The notes beneath the pieces were generated by a model. That model was given only the letters and a program-made list of their open reading frames with translations. It was not told the origin of the DNA and searched no databases. Position numbers and translations under genes: made by a program. Of a stretch of DNA of 64,000 nt, positions 35,459 through 45,974 are shown one piece after another. Numbering within the stretch: position 1 is the stretch's first letter; each line of letters starts with the position of its first letter. Source of the DNA: an uncultured Anaerolineae bacterium (lineage in GTDB: Bacteria > Chloroflexota > Anaerolineae > CG2-30-64-16); NCBI GenBank assembly GCA_937124585.1, contig CAKZKT010000006.1, forward strand, positions 23,801 through 87,800, given 5' to 3'.

Positions 35459-36509
35459 ACCGGATCGCCTTCGCAATGGTGTAATCGTTCACCCCGCCTT
35501 CCACCAGATGAAGGCCGTCAGGCTGCAATCCCCGGCCCGGCACCGTCTCGGCCAGCAGGTCGAAATCCCACAACGGGATGCGATACTCGGCTGCCAGCCG
35601 ACGGATCATCTGGTTGATGGTATTCTCCGGCCCCTCGTAGTGATCGGGCTTTGTCCCCACGATGGGCACCACGCCCTGGCCGATGCAGGTCTCGAAGATA
35701 CGTCGCATCGCCGGCTCGAATTGGCCCGGCGTCAGACTGTCGTTCGCGCCCAGGCGAATGAGGGCAAAGCTGGCGTTCGTGATGCGCAGCTCGCAGGTCA
35801 GCGGGCCCTCGCCGGACAGGCAGAACGCCGGATCCGCCTGTGCTGGATCAAGCTGATCCCAACTGTGCATGCCCTTACGCACAGCCAGGCTCTCGCGCGC
35901 AAAAAAGCCCGCAAAACGGGTGATCGTCCGCTGGAGCGGGGCGAAATTGCCGAGCCAGTAGTTTCCCCAATCGAAACTCGCGAGAAAGATCGGCCAGAGC
36001 ATCGTGCTGTCGCCGACTTTGGCGAAGGCGCGCGGATTGCGGCCCGCCGCCTGGCCGCGCGCGTAGATTTCGCGCACATGCTGCCCGACGTCGTCCGGCA
36101 TCACGATGACCATCTCCAGAGGCAGGCCGTTCAGGAGCGGCGGCAGACCGCCGTCCGGCAGAGGCGTCACAGTGGGCAGAACCGCCGTCCGCCGCAGCGC
36201 GATCGCCGGCGTCGCAGCCGCAGGACCGGTCGGCGCAGGGGTCGGCGTTCCGATCACCGGGATCGTGGCCAAAACAGCCTCGGTCGTGGCCCTGGCTGCG
36301 GCCGCCTGGGTGGCCCGCACGTTGTTCTGCACTCCCCGGTCGGCAGCGGTGGTCGCCGAGATGTTCGGCGTTGCCTGGCTGCGGTCGGCCCACGGGCTGG
36401 CGCCGAACACGCCGAGCGCCTGCACCACCAGCACCACGCCGATGATCATCGCGGCGACGATCAACAGTTTATAATGGCATTCACGGTTCCATCTACCACA
36501 TGGGTTCAT
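35385..36509 (-). CDS. Membrane-anchored SGNH/GDSL-family protein
   Basis: A 374-residue protein. An N-terminal membrane helix (KLLIVAAMIIGVVLVVQALG, about 14-33) is followed by a Thr/Ala/Pro-rich linker to about 115, then an SGNH hydrolase-like domain: AKVGDSTMLWP (Ser), LIRLGANDSLTP (Asn), PIVGTKPDHYEG, and LQPDGLHLV (DxxH). The architecture resembles the C-terminal half of the acyltransferase next door, so both may act on surface glycans. It starts seven bases after the stop of the upstream gene and is probably coupled to it. A weak ribosome site makes the start less certain. Confidence 0.75.
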   Translation of the reverse strand: MNPCGRWNRECHYKLLIVAAMIIGVVLVVQALGVFGASPWADRSQATPNISATTAADRGVQNNVRATQAAAARATTEAVLATIPVIGTPTPAPTGPAAATPAIALRRTAVLPTVTPLPDGGLPPLLNGLPLEMVIVMPDDVGQHVREIYARGQAAGRNPRAFAKVGDSTMLWPIFLASFDWGNYWLGNFAPLQRTITRFAGFFARESLAVRKGMHSWDQLDPAQADPAFCLSGEGPLTCELRITNASFALIRLGANDSLTPGQFEPAMRRIFETCIGQGVVPIVGTKPDHYEGPENTINQMIRRLAAEYRIPLWDFDLLAETVPGRGLQPDGLHLVEGGVNDYTIAKAIRFIGPLADLSALLILDAASQAAQGQ

Positions 36510-36516
36510 TCAAGTC

Positions 36517-38232
36517 TCAATTATAGACGGGAAGCCTGTAATCTGCCAAGTTACGGCCTCGAATCATACCCCGCCAGTCCACCGGCGTCAAGAAAGTCAG
36601 CAGCACGCGCACGTGATTTGGCGCGGGCTCGGCCTCACGCATCTGCCACATGCTGTGCGCCGCCGCGCCGGGGCCGATTGCGATCACATCGTTGCCGTAG
36701 CGCATCGTGCCATAGCCCTGCTTGAGGAAAAGCACCTGGCCGGCGACCGGCTTCGTGCGCGTGTCGGCCGTCTCCCAAATGCCGCCCGGCGGGAAGTCGA
36801 ACGCGATCTGCATGGCCACGCGCTCCAGGCCATCGAGGGTGCGGAAGCGCAAGTCGAAGCCGTGGCCGCGACTATCGGTGGCCTCCTCCGCCTCCACCAG
36901 GCTGGTCAGCGGCGGCAACGGGCGCAGCGCTCGCTCGGCGAAGGCTGCCGTCCAACGCTCTGGCGGCACGGGCCGGCCGAGCGGCAGCTCATAGCCGGGC
37001 CGTCTCGGCCGGCGGCGGCCCTCCGACCACAGCGTGATCCGCCCGTCCTCCACCTCGAGCCGGTCGGCGATGAAGCGGCCACACTCGCCGCCGAAGTAGG
37101 TGGCGCTGATCTTCACGCTGGTGAGCTCGGCTGCGCCGAAGGTGAACGACAGCAGGCGTGTGGCATCCCGAAAAAACGACGCGCTGAGCAGGCCGCGGCG
37201 TACGCGCCGGATGCCGTTGCCGGGCAGGTGCAGCGCAAAATCATCCGGCAGGCCGATCTGCGCCGGCGCCGGATCGCCGTATTTGAGCAACGCGTACAAC
37301 AGCCATTCCAGATGGCCGGCCGGCGACGGCGCCTGTCTCCACAGCCACTGCGCCGCCTGCACGAAGACCGGGTCAGGACGTATGCCGTGGGCCAGCAGGT
37401 AGCATGGCGCCAGGCCCAACGGTACCTCGCGCGTGCCGTAGTCCTGCCGCCGCGAGAGGCCGGTTTCAGCCGTGCCGTCTGCATGCAACAGATACAGGTC
37501 GAGGGTCAGATTGTGCGCGACGGCATCCAGCGCAGCCGGCCAGCCGTAGTTCTCCGCAATCAGAAGCAGCGAGCGATCATTCACGGCATCGTACACACCC
37601 ACGCTGCGCTCGATGAAAAAGCCTTCGGCGTCCAGGTCAATCCCCTCCGCCAGGTAGGCATCTACGGTGCGGCGCACATCCAGGTCGGGAAAGAGACGGG
37701 CGGCCTGAGACAGCGCAGAGGCGATCACCCAGCGATGATTCGGCGTGTGGAAGCCGCCGTCCATCATGCCCGGCACGGCGCGCCGGATGAACTGCGCGAT
37801 CTTTGCCAGCAGCACGGCCCAATCGGGGTCATCCGCCGGCCACCGCCGTGCCAGCTCGAGCACCGCGCACAGCTGCTGGACGGTGAAGCCGGTGTCCGGG
37901 CTGGAATCGTAGTTGACCGTGATCAGGTCGAGCAAGCCGTTCGGCCGCTGGCTGCGGATCATGGCATCGGCGGCGAGGAGGGCGGCCGGCAGTCGTCGTG
38001 CAGCCTCGACGCGGCGCCGCGCATCGCCCAGCGCCAGCGCGGCGAGGAAGTGATACGCGCAGCCGGCGACGAAACCCGCTGCCAGCTGCCCCCAGGCCAT
38101 GCCGTATTCCGGCGCGATCAGCGCGCCGTGATCAGGATGGCCCGCATCGGTGACCTGCCAGGGCGCCAGGTCATCCAGCTTGCGTTCGAGAAAAGGCAAC
38201 ACATTCGTCAGAGTCAAAGCAGTGTCCGGCAT
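36517..38232 (-). CDS. Unrecognised protein, probable (alpha/alpha)-barrel enzyme
   Basis: A 571-residue protein, no signal peptide. The first 380 residues are helical repeats with aromatic/acidic motifs ([58 protein letters not shown]); the remainder is beta-rich with a late [20 protein letters not shown]. This helix-then-beta layout is seen in heparinase/hydrolase-type toroid enzymes, but I do not recognise the family. ATG 38232 is preferred (GGAGAG eight bases upstream); another ATG is at 38238. It lies 16 bp after the GH63-like gene in one operon, suggesting work on the same glycan. Confidence 0.6.
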   Translation of the reverse strand: MPDTALTLTNVLPFLERKLDDLAPWQVTDAGHPDHGALIAPEYGMAWGQLAAGFVAGCAYHFLAALALGDARRRVEAARRLPAALLAADAMIRSQRPNGLLDLITVNYDSSPDTGFTVQQLCAVLELARRWPADDPDWAVLLAKIAQFIRRAVPGMMDGGFHTPNHRWVIASALSQAARLFPDLDVRRTVDAYLAEGIDLDAEGFFIERSVGVYDAVNDRSLLLIAENYGWPAALDAVAHNLTLDLYLLHADGTAETGLSRRQDYGTREVPLGLAPCYLLAHGIRPDPVFVQAAQWLWRQAPSPAGHLEWLLYALLKYGDPAPAQIGLPDDFALHLPGNGIRRVRRGLLSASFFRDATRLLSFTFGAAELTSVKISATYFGGECGRFIADRLEVEDGRITLWSEGRRRPRRPGYELPLGRPVPPERWTAAFAERALRPLPPLTSLVEAEEATDSRGHGFDLRFRTLDGLERVAMQIAFDFPPGGIWETADTRTKPVAGQVLFLKQGYGTMRYGNDVIAIGPGAAAHSMWQMREAEPAPNHVRVLLTFLTPVDWRGMIRGRNLADYRLPVYN

Positions 38233-38248
38233 CGGCATCTCTCCGGCA

Positions 38249-40942
38249 TCATCTCGCGATACGTTCCACGCGGAGCGTTCCTGAGCCCGGCTCGCCTGGC
38301 AGCGTGATCTCCAGCACGCCCGGATACAGCGCACGGGTCGAGACTGGCCGGCCGTTCCACGACGCACGATACTCTGGGCCGGCCGCCATCGTCGCCAGCA
38401 CCAGACGGGGCCGTCCGTGCAGCTCGGCGACCAGTGCTCGATTGCCGTCATGCCATTCCTGCCGCGCCACCCACACATCGAAACCGCACGTCAGCCGGCC
38501 CGGCCGATGATAAGCGCCGAACCACGACAGCACCGGCGCAGACAATCCGCCGAAATGATGCCAGCCGGCCCCACGGCCCGACTGCACGATGAAATGCTCG
38601 AAGCAATTGTAGGTTGCATCCACCTCGGCTTTCCAGAGATCGAGCGCCGTGCGACCGATCCGGTGCGCCAGGTCGCCGTAGCCCAGATCGAGCAGCGCTC
38701 GCCAGACGATCCACTGATACGGAAACCACACGGCGCCGTTCCAGTAGCCGTCCACCCGGAAGTACGGTGCGCTTTGATCTACCGTCGAGATGCCGATGCG
38801 CGTCCACATATGTGCCGGCGAGGCGAGGCGCGCGATCAGGCTGGCTTCCTGTTCCGGGCGACAGATACCCGCAAAAAGCGGGCTGGCACCATCCAGGCCC
38901 ATGTCATAGTTCGCGCCGCTTTCATGGCGCAGGATGCCGACCGGCCGGCCGCTATCGTCGTGCGTCACGTAGCTGAAATAGCCGGCCTCGGCATCCCACG
39001 AATAGCGGTTGAGCGCGTCGGTCCACGCTGCGATGTCGGCCCCGTAATCCGCCACATCGTCCGGCAGCCCCAGGGCCTGCGCGGCCATCTGGAGGAGCTT
39101 GCCGGTGCGGATCGCGTGCGCCGTGTTGATGACCGGCGTGACGGTCGCTTCCAGGCCATTGCGATGGACGTACACCTGCGGCGGGTAGTCGTCCCAGCCC
39201 GCCGAGTTGTAGAAATAGTCCCACGTCTTCAGCAGCCCCGACTTCAGGACACGGGTGGTCGAGCTGCCCAGCCGGCCTGCCAGGAACAGCCACATCTGGC
39301 GCAGTCGGGGATAGAAGTATTCCAGCAACGAGCGCTCCTGCGTGCGGTTCCACAGTTCGGCGAAGGCGTAGATCTGAATCGGCGCCGGGCTGCCGTGGTG
39401 GATGAAAGCAGCGTGCGGGTCGCCAGGCGGCGTCGTGTACGCGTTCAGGCAATCAATCGCCCGCTCGATGTCCAGCTCCAGCAGGCCGAGCGCGATGAAG
39501 CCCGAATCCCAGGTGTAGAGGCAGTCCCACCATTTGCCCGGCGTGAAATGGCGGATGTAGCGTCGGCGGGTGTAAACGGGATAGACCACGTTGGTCAGAA
39601 GCGTGGCGGCCATCCGCTCCTGGCTGAAAAGATAGGGCTGGCCGGCAGGAGCCACGCCGACACCGATGCCGGGCGGCGCGGACGGGAGGGCGGCCCTCTG
39701 GCCCTCCTCCGACAGAGAAAGCGCGGCCGTGTCCAGACATGTCATCACCTCGTCACGACTTCCGGCGCACACCAGCCCATGCAACACCCGGCGCTCATGC
39801 GGCGGCACGGCAATCGGCCGGACAAAGACGTTGGTGAAATGCCCCTCGCCAGGCCCGCGCAGCACCTTCTGCACATGCTCCTGCACGTAGTAACGCAGGG
39901 TGCGATCTAGCTCCTCGGCGAGGATCTGTCGTACTTCTGCATCCTCGCCCGTCCAGGTCAGGCCGTAGTGCACCGGACAATCGGCGTATTTGAGGATCAG
40001 CGTGTTGGGCTGCGGGCCAGGGGCGATTTCGGGCACAGGGTTCCATGTCACCGGGGCAAAGCGCACCGCGGCCAGCGTCTCGGCCGGCGCGATGGCGAAG
40101 CCGTCCAGCTCGACCGGCCCCAGGCCGGTCGAAGTCAGGCGCAGCGTGTGGCGGCCCGCGGTCAGATCACCGAGCGGGAAGGTGAGCACGGCCAGCTCGT
40201 CGCCGGCAGGCAGCATCAGCTCGCCGGTCGCGCACCCGCTCACGCTGAAGCCGGCCGCGCCGTGAGGCGCCCGATAGCGAATCAACAAGGCGGCAGCCGC
40301 CATCGGTGCGGCCAGCTCCAGCGCATACTCGACCCAATCGCCCGCCTCTGCGCCAAAGCCACGGCCCACGCCGCTGCCGTCCACGAAGCCGTGGGCACGG
40401 ATCTCCGCACGCTTCCAGCCATCCGTCACCAGGCTATCGGTCGGCCGCGGGGCGGCGAATCGCAAATCGGCGTAATCCGCCGCGTCCAGCCAGAGCGCGG
40501 CGGCGGGCAAAAGCACCTGGCTGGGCCGCAAAACCTCATCGGAATAGGTGCGCACAGGCGGAAAGTTCAAACAGGCCATGTAGTGCAGCGCCAGGTTCTG
40601 GTACAGCGCGGTGTTGTTGACGAACTCGCAGCGAATCAGCCGGACACCGTCGCCGCGCGGCGGCGCAGAAAAGGCAACATCGCAATAGACCTGGTCCTTC
40701 CACTCCAGCTCATAACGATAGGCGAAGTAACGCAGGTCGGGCGTGGCCGCCCAGGGATGCTCGCCCGATTCCCATTTCGCGTTCGGCACCAGCACGTGAC
40801 GGCGATAGAAACCGGGAAAGACGCTCAGATCGAAGCGCAGGCCCAGCCGAATGTCGGGGATGTGGGAGATGCCGGTGTACTTCTTGGTATACGGTCCCCA
40901 GGCAGGCAGGCGCAGGTCGTGGGAGTGGTACAATTCGTTCAT
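38249..40942 (-). CDS. GH63-like (MGH1-type) glycosidase with inserted carbohydrate-binding module
   Basis: An 897-residue protein. N-terminal beta-domain, then an inserted CBM6/35-like segment at about 185-300 ([39 protein letters not shown]), then an (alpha/alpha)6 barrel at about 430-830 with [48 protein letters not shown] and YNCFEHF. These fit clan GH-G enzymes (GH63/GH37/GH15-like); the Asp of GWDD and Glu of CFEHF are candidate catalytic acids. No signal peptide seen. GAGGAG precedes ATG. It heads a leftward operon divergent from a LacI regulator, so sugar-dependent induction is likely. Confidence 0.78.
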   Translation of the reverse strand: MNELYHSHDLRLPAWGPYTKKYTGISHIPDIRLGLRFDLSVFPGFYRRHVLVPNAKWESGEHPWAATPDLRYFAYRYELEWKDQVYCDVAFSAPPRGDGVRLIRCEFVNNTALYQNLALHYMACLNFPPVRTYSDEVLRPSQVLLPAAALWLDAADYADLRFAAPRPTDSLVTDGWKRAEIRAHGFVDGSGVGRGFGAEAGDWVEYALELAAPMAAAALLIRYRAPHGAAGFSVSGCATGELMLPAGDELAVLTFPLGDLTAGRHTLRLTSTGLGPVELDGFAIAPAETLAAVRFAPVTWNPVPEIAPGPQPNTLILKYADCPVHYGLTWTGEDAEVRQILAEELDRTLRYYVQEHVQKVLRGPGEGHFTNVFVRPIAVPPHERRVLHGLVCAGSRDEVMTCLDTAALSLSEEGQRAALPSAPPGIGVGVAPAGQPYLFSQERMAATLLTNVVYPVYTRRRYIRHFTPGKWWDCLYTWDSGFIALGLLELDIERAIDCLNAYTTPPGDPHAAFIHHGSPAPIQIYAFAELWNRTQERSLLEYFYPRLRQMWLFLAGRLGSSTTRVLKSGLLKTWDYFYNSAGWDDYPPQVYVHRNGLEATVTPVINTAHAIRTGKLLQMAAQALGLPDDVADYGADIAAWTDALNRYSWDAEAGYFSYVTHDDSGRPVGILRHESGANYDMGLDGASPLFAGICRPEQEASLIARLASPAHMWTRIGISTVDQSAPYFRVDGYWNGAVWFPYQWIVWRALLDLGYGDLAHRIGRTALDLWKAEVDATYNCFEHFIVQSGRGAGWHHFGGLSAPVLSWFGAYHRPGRLTCGFDVWVARQEWHDGNRALVAELHGRPRLVLATMAAGPEYRASWNGRPVSTRALYPGVLEITLPGEPGSGTLRVERIAR

Positions 40943-41058
40943 GTCTCCTCAGAGGTCGGCGATTTGTGGCCCATGACGGTGAAGATATTATCGGGGAGAA
41001 CGGAGAGACGCGCAAGAAAACACCCGTGCGTCACGATGATGAGTGCTTTTCTTCGACT

Positions 41059-41087
41059 TTGACATTTCTAGACAAGTGTGATAAAAG
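41059..41087 (+). promoter_or_regulatory. Candidate promoter of the LacI-family gene
   Basis: TTGACA (41059-41064), 17-base spacer, TAAAAG (41082-41087; four of six). A short GGGCTGCAGCCC palindrome followed by TTTTCTTT lies in the leader at 41103-41122. Confidence 0.5.
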
Positions 41088-41133
41088 ACAACTCAGTTTC
41101 CGGGGCTGCAGCCCGTTTTCTTTAGCGTTTCCC

Positions 41134-41147
41134 CAAAATCGTTTTTG
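41134..41147. promoter_or_regulatory. Candidate LacI-family operator
   Basis: CAAAA-TCGT-TTTTG is a perfect CAAAA/TTTTG inverted repeat; with its flanks it reads GCAAAAACGATTTTGG on the other strand, with the central CG typical of LacI/PurR-type operators. It lies 17 bases before the regulator's ATG, suggesting autoregulation. Confidence 0.45.
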
Positions 41148-41163
41148 CACTGGCTGAGCGGAC

Positions 41164-42180
41164 ATGGTTGTCGGCATCAAGGACATCGCGGCCTACCTGG
41201 GGCTTTCCACCTCGACCGTCTCACGAGCCCTCAACGGTTACGATGATGTGGCGGCGGAGACCGTCAAACGCGTCCGACAGGCAGCGCTCCAGCTGGGCTA
41301 CTATCCGAGCGCGGCGGCACGCAACCTGCGCCGTCGGCGCACCGAGATGATCGGTCTCGCCCTCCTGTTCGGCTCAGCCTATTCCACCTTCAACGAATTT
41401 TTTGCGGAGGTCATCCGGCTGGTCGCAGCCGCGGCCGAGCGGCGCAACTACAATCTCGTGCTCTACACACGGAGCGGGGATGATCCGTGTCGGCTGGCGC
41501 GGCTGGCGCAAACGCGCGAAGTGGACGGCCTGCTCGTGTTGGGCGATGCACCGGGGATAGATGCCGCAATCCAAAGCCTGCAGGCGACCGGCATGCCCGT
41601 GATCATCTTGGGCCGCGCCGTCGAAAATCCAGAGGTGGGCTTCATTACGCCGAATATCCTTCAGGCCGCCCGCCTGGCGCTCGCTCATCTCGTCGCCTGT
41701 GGCCGACAACGCATCGGCTACATCTCGTTCGTGAAGACTTCTCGCTACAGCCAGGACCGGCTGGCAGCCTATCGCACCGCCATGATCGAGATGGGGCTGA
41801 CCTGCGACGATGACCTGGTTGCCTACGCATCGCTGGAGCCGGAGAGCGGCGCCCAGGCCATCGAAGCGCTCCTGGCCCGCCCTGATCCGCCGACTGCCGT
41901 CTACGTGTACAATGATCGGCTGGCCATCGAAGTCCTGCAACACCTAAGACGGCGACAGCTGCACGTGCCGCGCGACATAGCGGTCATCGGCTTCGACGAT
42001 ATCCGCTCGGCGCGGCTGACGACGCCGCCGCTGACGACCATCCGCTATCCCCTGGCCGAGATCGCCGAGCAGGCGGTGGGCGCGCTGTTGCACCATCAGG
42101 CGGCCGGCCGAACCGAGCCGATCCGCCTGATCCTGCCCGTCGAGCTGATCGTGCGCGGGTCGACGGTCAAAGATGCGTGA
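41164..42180 (+). CDS. LacI-family transcriptional regulator
   Basis: A 338-residue LacI regulator. The HTH (IKDIAAYLGLSTSTVSRALN, about 5-25) and hinge helix (NPSAAARNLRRRR-like at 50-60) are followed by a periplasmic-binding-type domain (MIGLALLFGS, GLLVLGDAPG, AVIGFDDIRSARLTTPPLTTI). It binds a sugar effector. It is divergent from the GH63-like operon and upstream of the MoaD-AOR genes, either of which it could control. A candidate operator lies just before the ATG. No clear ribosome site is visible. Confidence 0.9.
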   Translation: MVVGIKDIAAYLGLSTSTVSRALNGYDDVAAETVKRVRQAALQLGYYPSAAARNLRRRRTEMIGLALLFGSAYSTFNEFFAEVIRLVAAAAERRNYNLVLYTRSGDDPCRLARLAQTREVDGLLVLGDAPGIDAAIQSLQATGMPVIILGRAVENPEVGFITPNILQAARLALAHLVACGRQRIGYISFVKTSRYSQDRLAAYRTAMIEMGLTCDDDLVAYASLEPESGAQAIEALLARPDPPTAVYVYNDRLAIEVLQHLRRRQLHVPRDIAVIGFDDIRSARLTTPPLTTIRYPLAEIAEQAVGALLHHQAAGRTEPIRLILPVELIVRGSTVKDA

Positions 42181-42238
42181 GGAACACACGAAACTGCCGG
42201 CCGCAAGAACGGAGGAAAAAGCTTTCAGGAGTCATTGC

Positions 42239-42454
42239 ATGGTCACGGTCGAAGCTGGCGGCTCATTGCGCGCCCAGATTCCATCAAAAACCATCCTGAG
42301 CAACGCCGAAACAGTCGGCGACGCGATCCAACAACTGCGCCTGCCGGCCGATGTCGCGCTCATCATCATGGTCAATGGCCGGATCGCCCACTGGACGACG
42401 CGCCTGAACGACGGCGACGTAATCCAGCTTTTGCCCACCATCGGCGGCGGGTGA
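42239..42454 (+). CDS. MoaD/ThiS-family small sulfur carrier
   Basis: A 71-residue beta-grasp protein ending PTIGGG, the C-terminal Gly-Gly that becomes thiocarboxylated in MoaD/ThiS. MVNGRIAHWTTRLNDGDVIQLLP matches the family. ATG 42239 follows AGGAG; the frame extends upstream to 42173 with no similarity. It directly precedes an aldehyde ferredoxin oxidoreductase gene by 51 bp. MoaD-like genes beside AOR genes are thought to supply dithiolene sulfur for the tungstopterin cofactor, which is the likely role here. Confidence 0.85.
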   Translation: MVTVEAGGSLRAQIPSKTILSNAETVGDAIQQLRLPADVALIIMVNGRIAHWTTRLNDGDVIQLLPTIGGG

Positions 42455-42505
42455 TGCGGCATCAATTCGTCTACACTACCACAGAATTTCATCACGAGGT
42501 GTAAC

Positions 42506-44419
42506 ATGAGCATTGGAGCAACCTGGGGCAAGATCCTCCATGTGGATCTAACCACATCCAAGATCTGGGTCGAAAATCCGCCCGACGAGCTCTACCTGAA
42601 GCTGGTGGGCGGCCGCGCCCTCGAGGCGTATCTGCTGCTGCGCGATCTCCCCGTCGGCGCCGATCCATTGGGGCCGGACAATCTGCTGATCTTCGCGCCC
42701 GGCGTCTTCCAGGGCACGAACCTGCCCGGTGCCGGCCGCCACAGCGTGGGCGGCAAGAGTCCCCTCACCGGCGCCATCGGCAGCGCGGAGGCCGGCGGCT
42801 GGTGGGGCCACGAGTTCAAACGCGCCGGCTGGGACGCGCTGGTCGTCCATGGCCAGGCGCCAGCACCCGTGTACCTGTGGATCAACGACGACAAAGTCGA
42901 GATCCGGCCGGCCGGGCACCTGTGGGGCCGTGACGTGGCCGATGTCGAGAACGCAATCCGCGCCGAACTGAATGAGCCCCGGCTGCGCGTGGCGCAGTGC
43001 GGCATCGCCGGCGAGAACCTGGTGCTGATGGCCAATGTGATCAACGACTATAACCGGGCAGCCGGCCGCAACGGCCTTGGCGCCGTCATGGGCAGCAAGA
43101 AGCTCAAGGCCGTCGCCGTGCGCGGGACGAAGAATGTGCCCGTGGTGGATCGCAAACGGCTGACCGATCTCAGCAAATGGCTGGGCGAGAACTACAAGAC
43201 GCTGGCAGCCTGGGCGCACGAAAAAGGCACGCCGGGTGGCCTGACCGGCCTCAACCGGGCCAGCGCCCTGCCCACGCGCAACTTCCAGGATCCCAACTTC
43301 CCCGACGCAGAGAGCATCGGCTGGGAGACGCTGCACACCAGCATCCTGATCGGCCGCGATACCTGCCAGGCCTGCCCCATCGAGTGCAAGCAGGTGGTCA
43401 GCTATAACGGCGAGGAATTCCCCGATTCCCCAGCCTTCAAGACGCAGGTCAAAGACGAAGTCAAGATTGACAAAGTCTACGGCGGGCCGGAATATGAGAC
43501 CCTCGGCTCATTCGGCAGCACGTGTGGCGTCAACGATATCGTCGCGGTCTCGAAAGCGAACGAATACTCGGCGCGCTGGGGCCTTGACCCGATCAGCACC
43601 GGCATGACCATCGCCTTCGTCATGGAATGCGCCGAGCGTGGCCTGCTGACGGCCGAGATGACCGGCGGCTTCCTGCCGCGCTGGGGCAGCTCGAAGGACA
43701 TGTTGACCGCCGTCGAGATGATCGCCCATCGCCGCGGCTTCGGCGACAAGATGGCGCTCGGCACCAAACGGCTGGCGCAGTGGATCGGCAACGGCGCGGA
43801 GCAATACCTGGTCGAAGTCAAGGGCCAGGAGCTGCCGATGCACGAGCCGCGCCTCAAGGCCGCGCTGGGCGTCGGCTATGCCGTCGCGCCCGTCGGCGCC
43901 GACCACATGATGAACATCCACGACACCGGCTATGCCGCGCCCGGCGGCGGATTGGATCGGGTCAACGCGGTGTACACAGTGGGGCCGCTGCCACCCTCGG
44001 ACCTGAGCACCGAGAAGATGACCCTCTTCTACTACGAGGTCAACTGGCAGCATTTCCAGGACTGCGCCATCTCGTGCATGTTCTACCCCTACAACTACAT
44101 CCAGCTGGCCGAAGCGTTGAGCGCGATGACCGGCCACGAGTACACACCGCTGGATATCCTGGCCGTGGGCGAGCGCGCGCAACAGCTGTGCCGCCTCTTC
44201 AATCTGCGTGAAGGCTTTACCGAGAAAGATGACCGGCTGCCGAAGCGTGTGATGAAAGCGTTCCAATCGGGGCCGCTGGCCGGGATCGAGATCACCGAAG
44301 AGGCGCTGTACAACGCTCGCCAGACCTGGTATGGACTGATGGGCTGGACGCCAGAAGGCGTGCCGACGCAGGAGCGGCTGGCGAAGCTGGGACTGACGGA
44401 ACTGCTGGAAACGAAGTAG
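42506..44419 (+). CDS. Tungsten-type aldehyde ferredoxin oxidoreductase
   Basis: A 637-residue AOR family enzyme that oxidises aldehydes to acids using a tungstopterin and a [4Fe-4S] cluster. N-terminal domain: GGRALEAYLLLRDLP, SVGGKSPLTGAIGSAEAGGWW, GRNGLGAVMGSKKLKAVAVRG. Cluster cysteines: C287, C290 and C294 in CQACPIECK, and a late C520/C524 (CAISC) pair. YGGPEYETLGSFGSTCGV is typical. Oxygen-sensitive, cytoplasmic, ferredoxin-linked. It follows a MoaD-like gene and precedes glycerate 2-kinase and an aldolase-family protein, which suggests glyceraldehyde as substrate. AOR subtype (AOR, GAOR, FOR) cannot be set without a tree. Confidence 0.92.
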   Translation: MSIGATWGKILHVDLTTSKIWVENPPDELYLKLVGGRALEAYLLLRDLPVGADPLGPDNLLIFAPGVFQGTNLPGAGRHSVGGKSPLTGAIGSAEAGGWWGHEFKRAGWDALVVHGQAPAPVYLWINDDKVEIRPAGHLWGRDVADVENAIRAELNEPRLRVAQCGIAGENLVLMANVINDYNRAAGRNGLGAVMGSKKLKAVAVRGTKNVPVVDRKRLTDLSKWLGENYKTLAAWAHEKGTPGGLTGLNRASALPTRNFQDPNFPDAESIGWETLHTSILIGRDTCQACPIECKQVVSYNGEEFPDSPAFKTQVKDEVKIDKVYGGPEYETLGSFGSTCGVNDIVAVSKANEYSARWGLDPISTGMTIAFVMECAERGLLTAEMTGGFLPRWGSSKDMLTAVEMIAHRRGFGDKMALGTKRLAQWIGNGAEQYLVEVKGQELPMHEPRLKAALGVGYAVAPVGADHMMNIHDTGYAAPGGGLDRVNAVYTVGPLPPSDLSTEKMTLFYYEVNWQHFQDCAISCMFYPYNYIQLAEALSAMTGHEYTPLDILAVGERAQQLCRLFNLREGFTEKDDRLPKRVMKAFQSGPLAGIEITEEALYNARQTWYGLMGWTPEGVPTQERLAKLGLTELLETK

Positions 44420-44426
44420 GACGCCG

Positions 44427-44462
44427 CCCTCTCCCCCGTGGGGAGAGGGCCAGAGTGAGGGG
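44427..44462. repeat. CCCTCTCCCC/GGGGAGAGGG intergenic palindrome
   Basis: CCCTCTCCCC (44427-44436), loop CGT, GGGGAGAGGG (44440-44449), then a G-rich tail with GAGTGAGGGG. It fills most of the gap between AOR and glycerate kinase. The sequence type is a widespread intergenic repeat in environmental bacteria (recalled). It may act as an mRNA hairpin. Confidence 0.75.
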
Positions 44463-44482
44463 AAACGCGCACCACCACACCT

Positions 44483-45973
44483 ATGCGTATTCTAAACCAA
44501 AACGCGCTCACAGCGCACGGCAACGTGGCCGGCCGCACTGCACTGGTCGCAATCCTGGAAGCCGGCCTGCAAGCCGCCGACCCGTACCACAACACGCGGC
44601 GCCTCATTCGTCGCCAGGGCAATCGACTGCTCATCGGCTGCCGCGACTTCGAGCCGGCCGGCGATCCGCAATCGGGCGACGAGGTCATTGATCTGGATGC
44701 GGTGGGGCGCATCTACGTCTTCGGCGCGGGCAAAGGCGTGCAACGCATCGCCCGCGCCATCGAAGATGTGCTGGGCGACCGCCTGACCGGCGGCCATGTC
44801 ATCGCCAAACACGGCGACGAGGTCATTTGCAAGCGGATCGGGGTGACGCACGGCGCGCATCCCGTGCCCGACGCAGGCTGCGTGCTCGGCTGCCAGCGCA
44901 TCCTGGCCATGTGTCGAGAAAAAGATGGCTCGCCGAAGCTGCGACCCGACGATCTGGTCTTCACCGTAGGCACCAACGGCTTCTCGGCGCTGCTCACGCT
45001 GCCCGCAGACGGCATCAACCTGGAGGACGTGCGCCACCTCACCTACATGATGCAGATCGAGCGGGGCGTGCCTACTGGCGATCTCAACCCGATCCGCAAC
45101 CATGTTGACCGAATGAAGGGAGGGCGCCTCTCGCGCCTGATTCAGCCGGCACGCGCGATCCACATCATCGGCATTGATCCGGGCTCGTACCAGCAGCTGA
45201 TGTACCGCAACCTGTGGCTCCACAGCCTGCCGGACTGTACCACCTTCGCCGACGCCCGCGCGATGCTGAAAAAATGGGATGTGTACGATCTGGTCTCGCC
45301 GGCGATCCGGCGTCACCTCGAGCAGGCGGATCCGGCCGACGAGACGGTAAAAGCCGACGAATTTCTGCAATGGCGCTGGCGCATCTTCGGGATCATGCCC
45401 TACAACCAGAGCATGATCCCGACAGCACAGCGCAAAGCCGCCGAGCTGGGCTTTAAGGCACTGTGGCTGGCGCTCGACCTGCGTGGGGAGGCGAAGGATG
45501 TGGCGAAAACGATCGCGTCGATGGCCAAAAGCATTGAGACGTTCGGCCAGCCGGTGGAACCGCCCTGTGCGCTCTTCAGCACCGGCGAGATCGTGGTAAC
45601 GGTGGGCCAGGCACGCGGCATGGGCGGTCGCAACCAGGAGTACTGCGTGGCAGCCGCCCTGGAAATCGCGGGCAGCCGCAACATCGTGATGGCCTCGGTG
45701 GACTCAGACGGCACCGACGGTCCCGGCATCCAGTTCAGCGGCCAGCGCCTGGGCGAGGTCACTTGTCTGGCCGGCGGTATCGTGGACGGCGAAACCGCAT
45801 GCGAAGCCAAAGCGCGCGGGGTGGATCTGGTGGAGGCGCTCAAACATCACGATACCTCGCCGGCCCTCTACGCGCTCGATAGCGGTATCGTCGCCACACA
45901 GAACATCAGCATCGGCGACTTCACCGTGACCCTGGTGCTCGGCCAGAACCCGGGAGCCTGGCGGATGAGATGA
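44483..45973 (+). CDS. Glycerate 2-kinase (DUF4147/MOFRL family)
   Basis: A 496-residue protein of the GckA/TtuD class II glycerate kinase family. It shows VFGAGKGVQRIARAIEDVL, THGAHPVPDAGCVLGCQRIL, then the MOFRL domain with GMGGRNQEYCVAAALEI and MASVDSDGTDGPG. The family makes 2-phosphoglycerate from glycerate, which enters glycolysis below GAPDH. It is longer than the usual 430-450 residues through mid-protein insertions (about 230-310), and some typical motifs are diverged, so activity on another hydroxyacid is possible. It lies between AOR and the divergent aldolase-family gene on the same strand. No strong ribosome site. Confidence 0.82.
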   Translation: MRILNQNALTAHGNVAGRTALVAILEAGLQAADPYHNTRRLIRRQGNRLLIGCRDFEPAGDPQSGDEVIDLDAVGRIYVFGAGKGVQRIARAIEDVLGDRLTGGHVIAKHGDEVICKRIGVTHGAHPVPDAGCVLGCQRILAMCREKDGSPKLRPDDLVFTVGTNGFSALLTLPADGINLEDVRHLTYMMQIERGVPTGDLNPIRNHVDRMKGGRLSRLIQPARAIHIIGIDPGSYQQLMYRNLWLHSLPDCTTFADARAMLKKWDVYDLVSPAIRRHLEQADPADETVKADEFLQWRWRIFGIMPYNQSMIPTAQRKAAELGFKALWLALDLRGEAKDVAKTIASMAKSIETFGQPVEPPCALFSTGEIVVTVGQARGMGGRNQEYCVAAALEIAGSRNIVMASVDSDGTDGPGIQFSGQRLGEVTCLAGGIVDGETACEAKARGVDLVEALKHHDTSPALYALDSGIVATQNISIGDFTVTLVLGQNPGAWRMR

Positions 45974-45974
45974 G

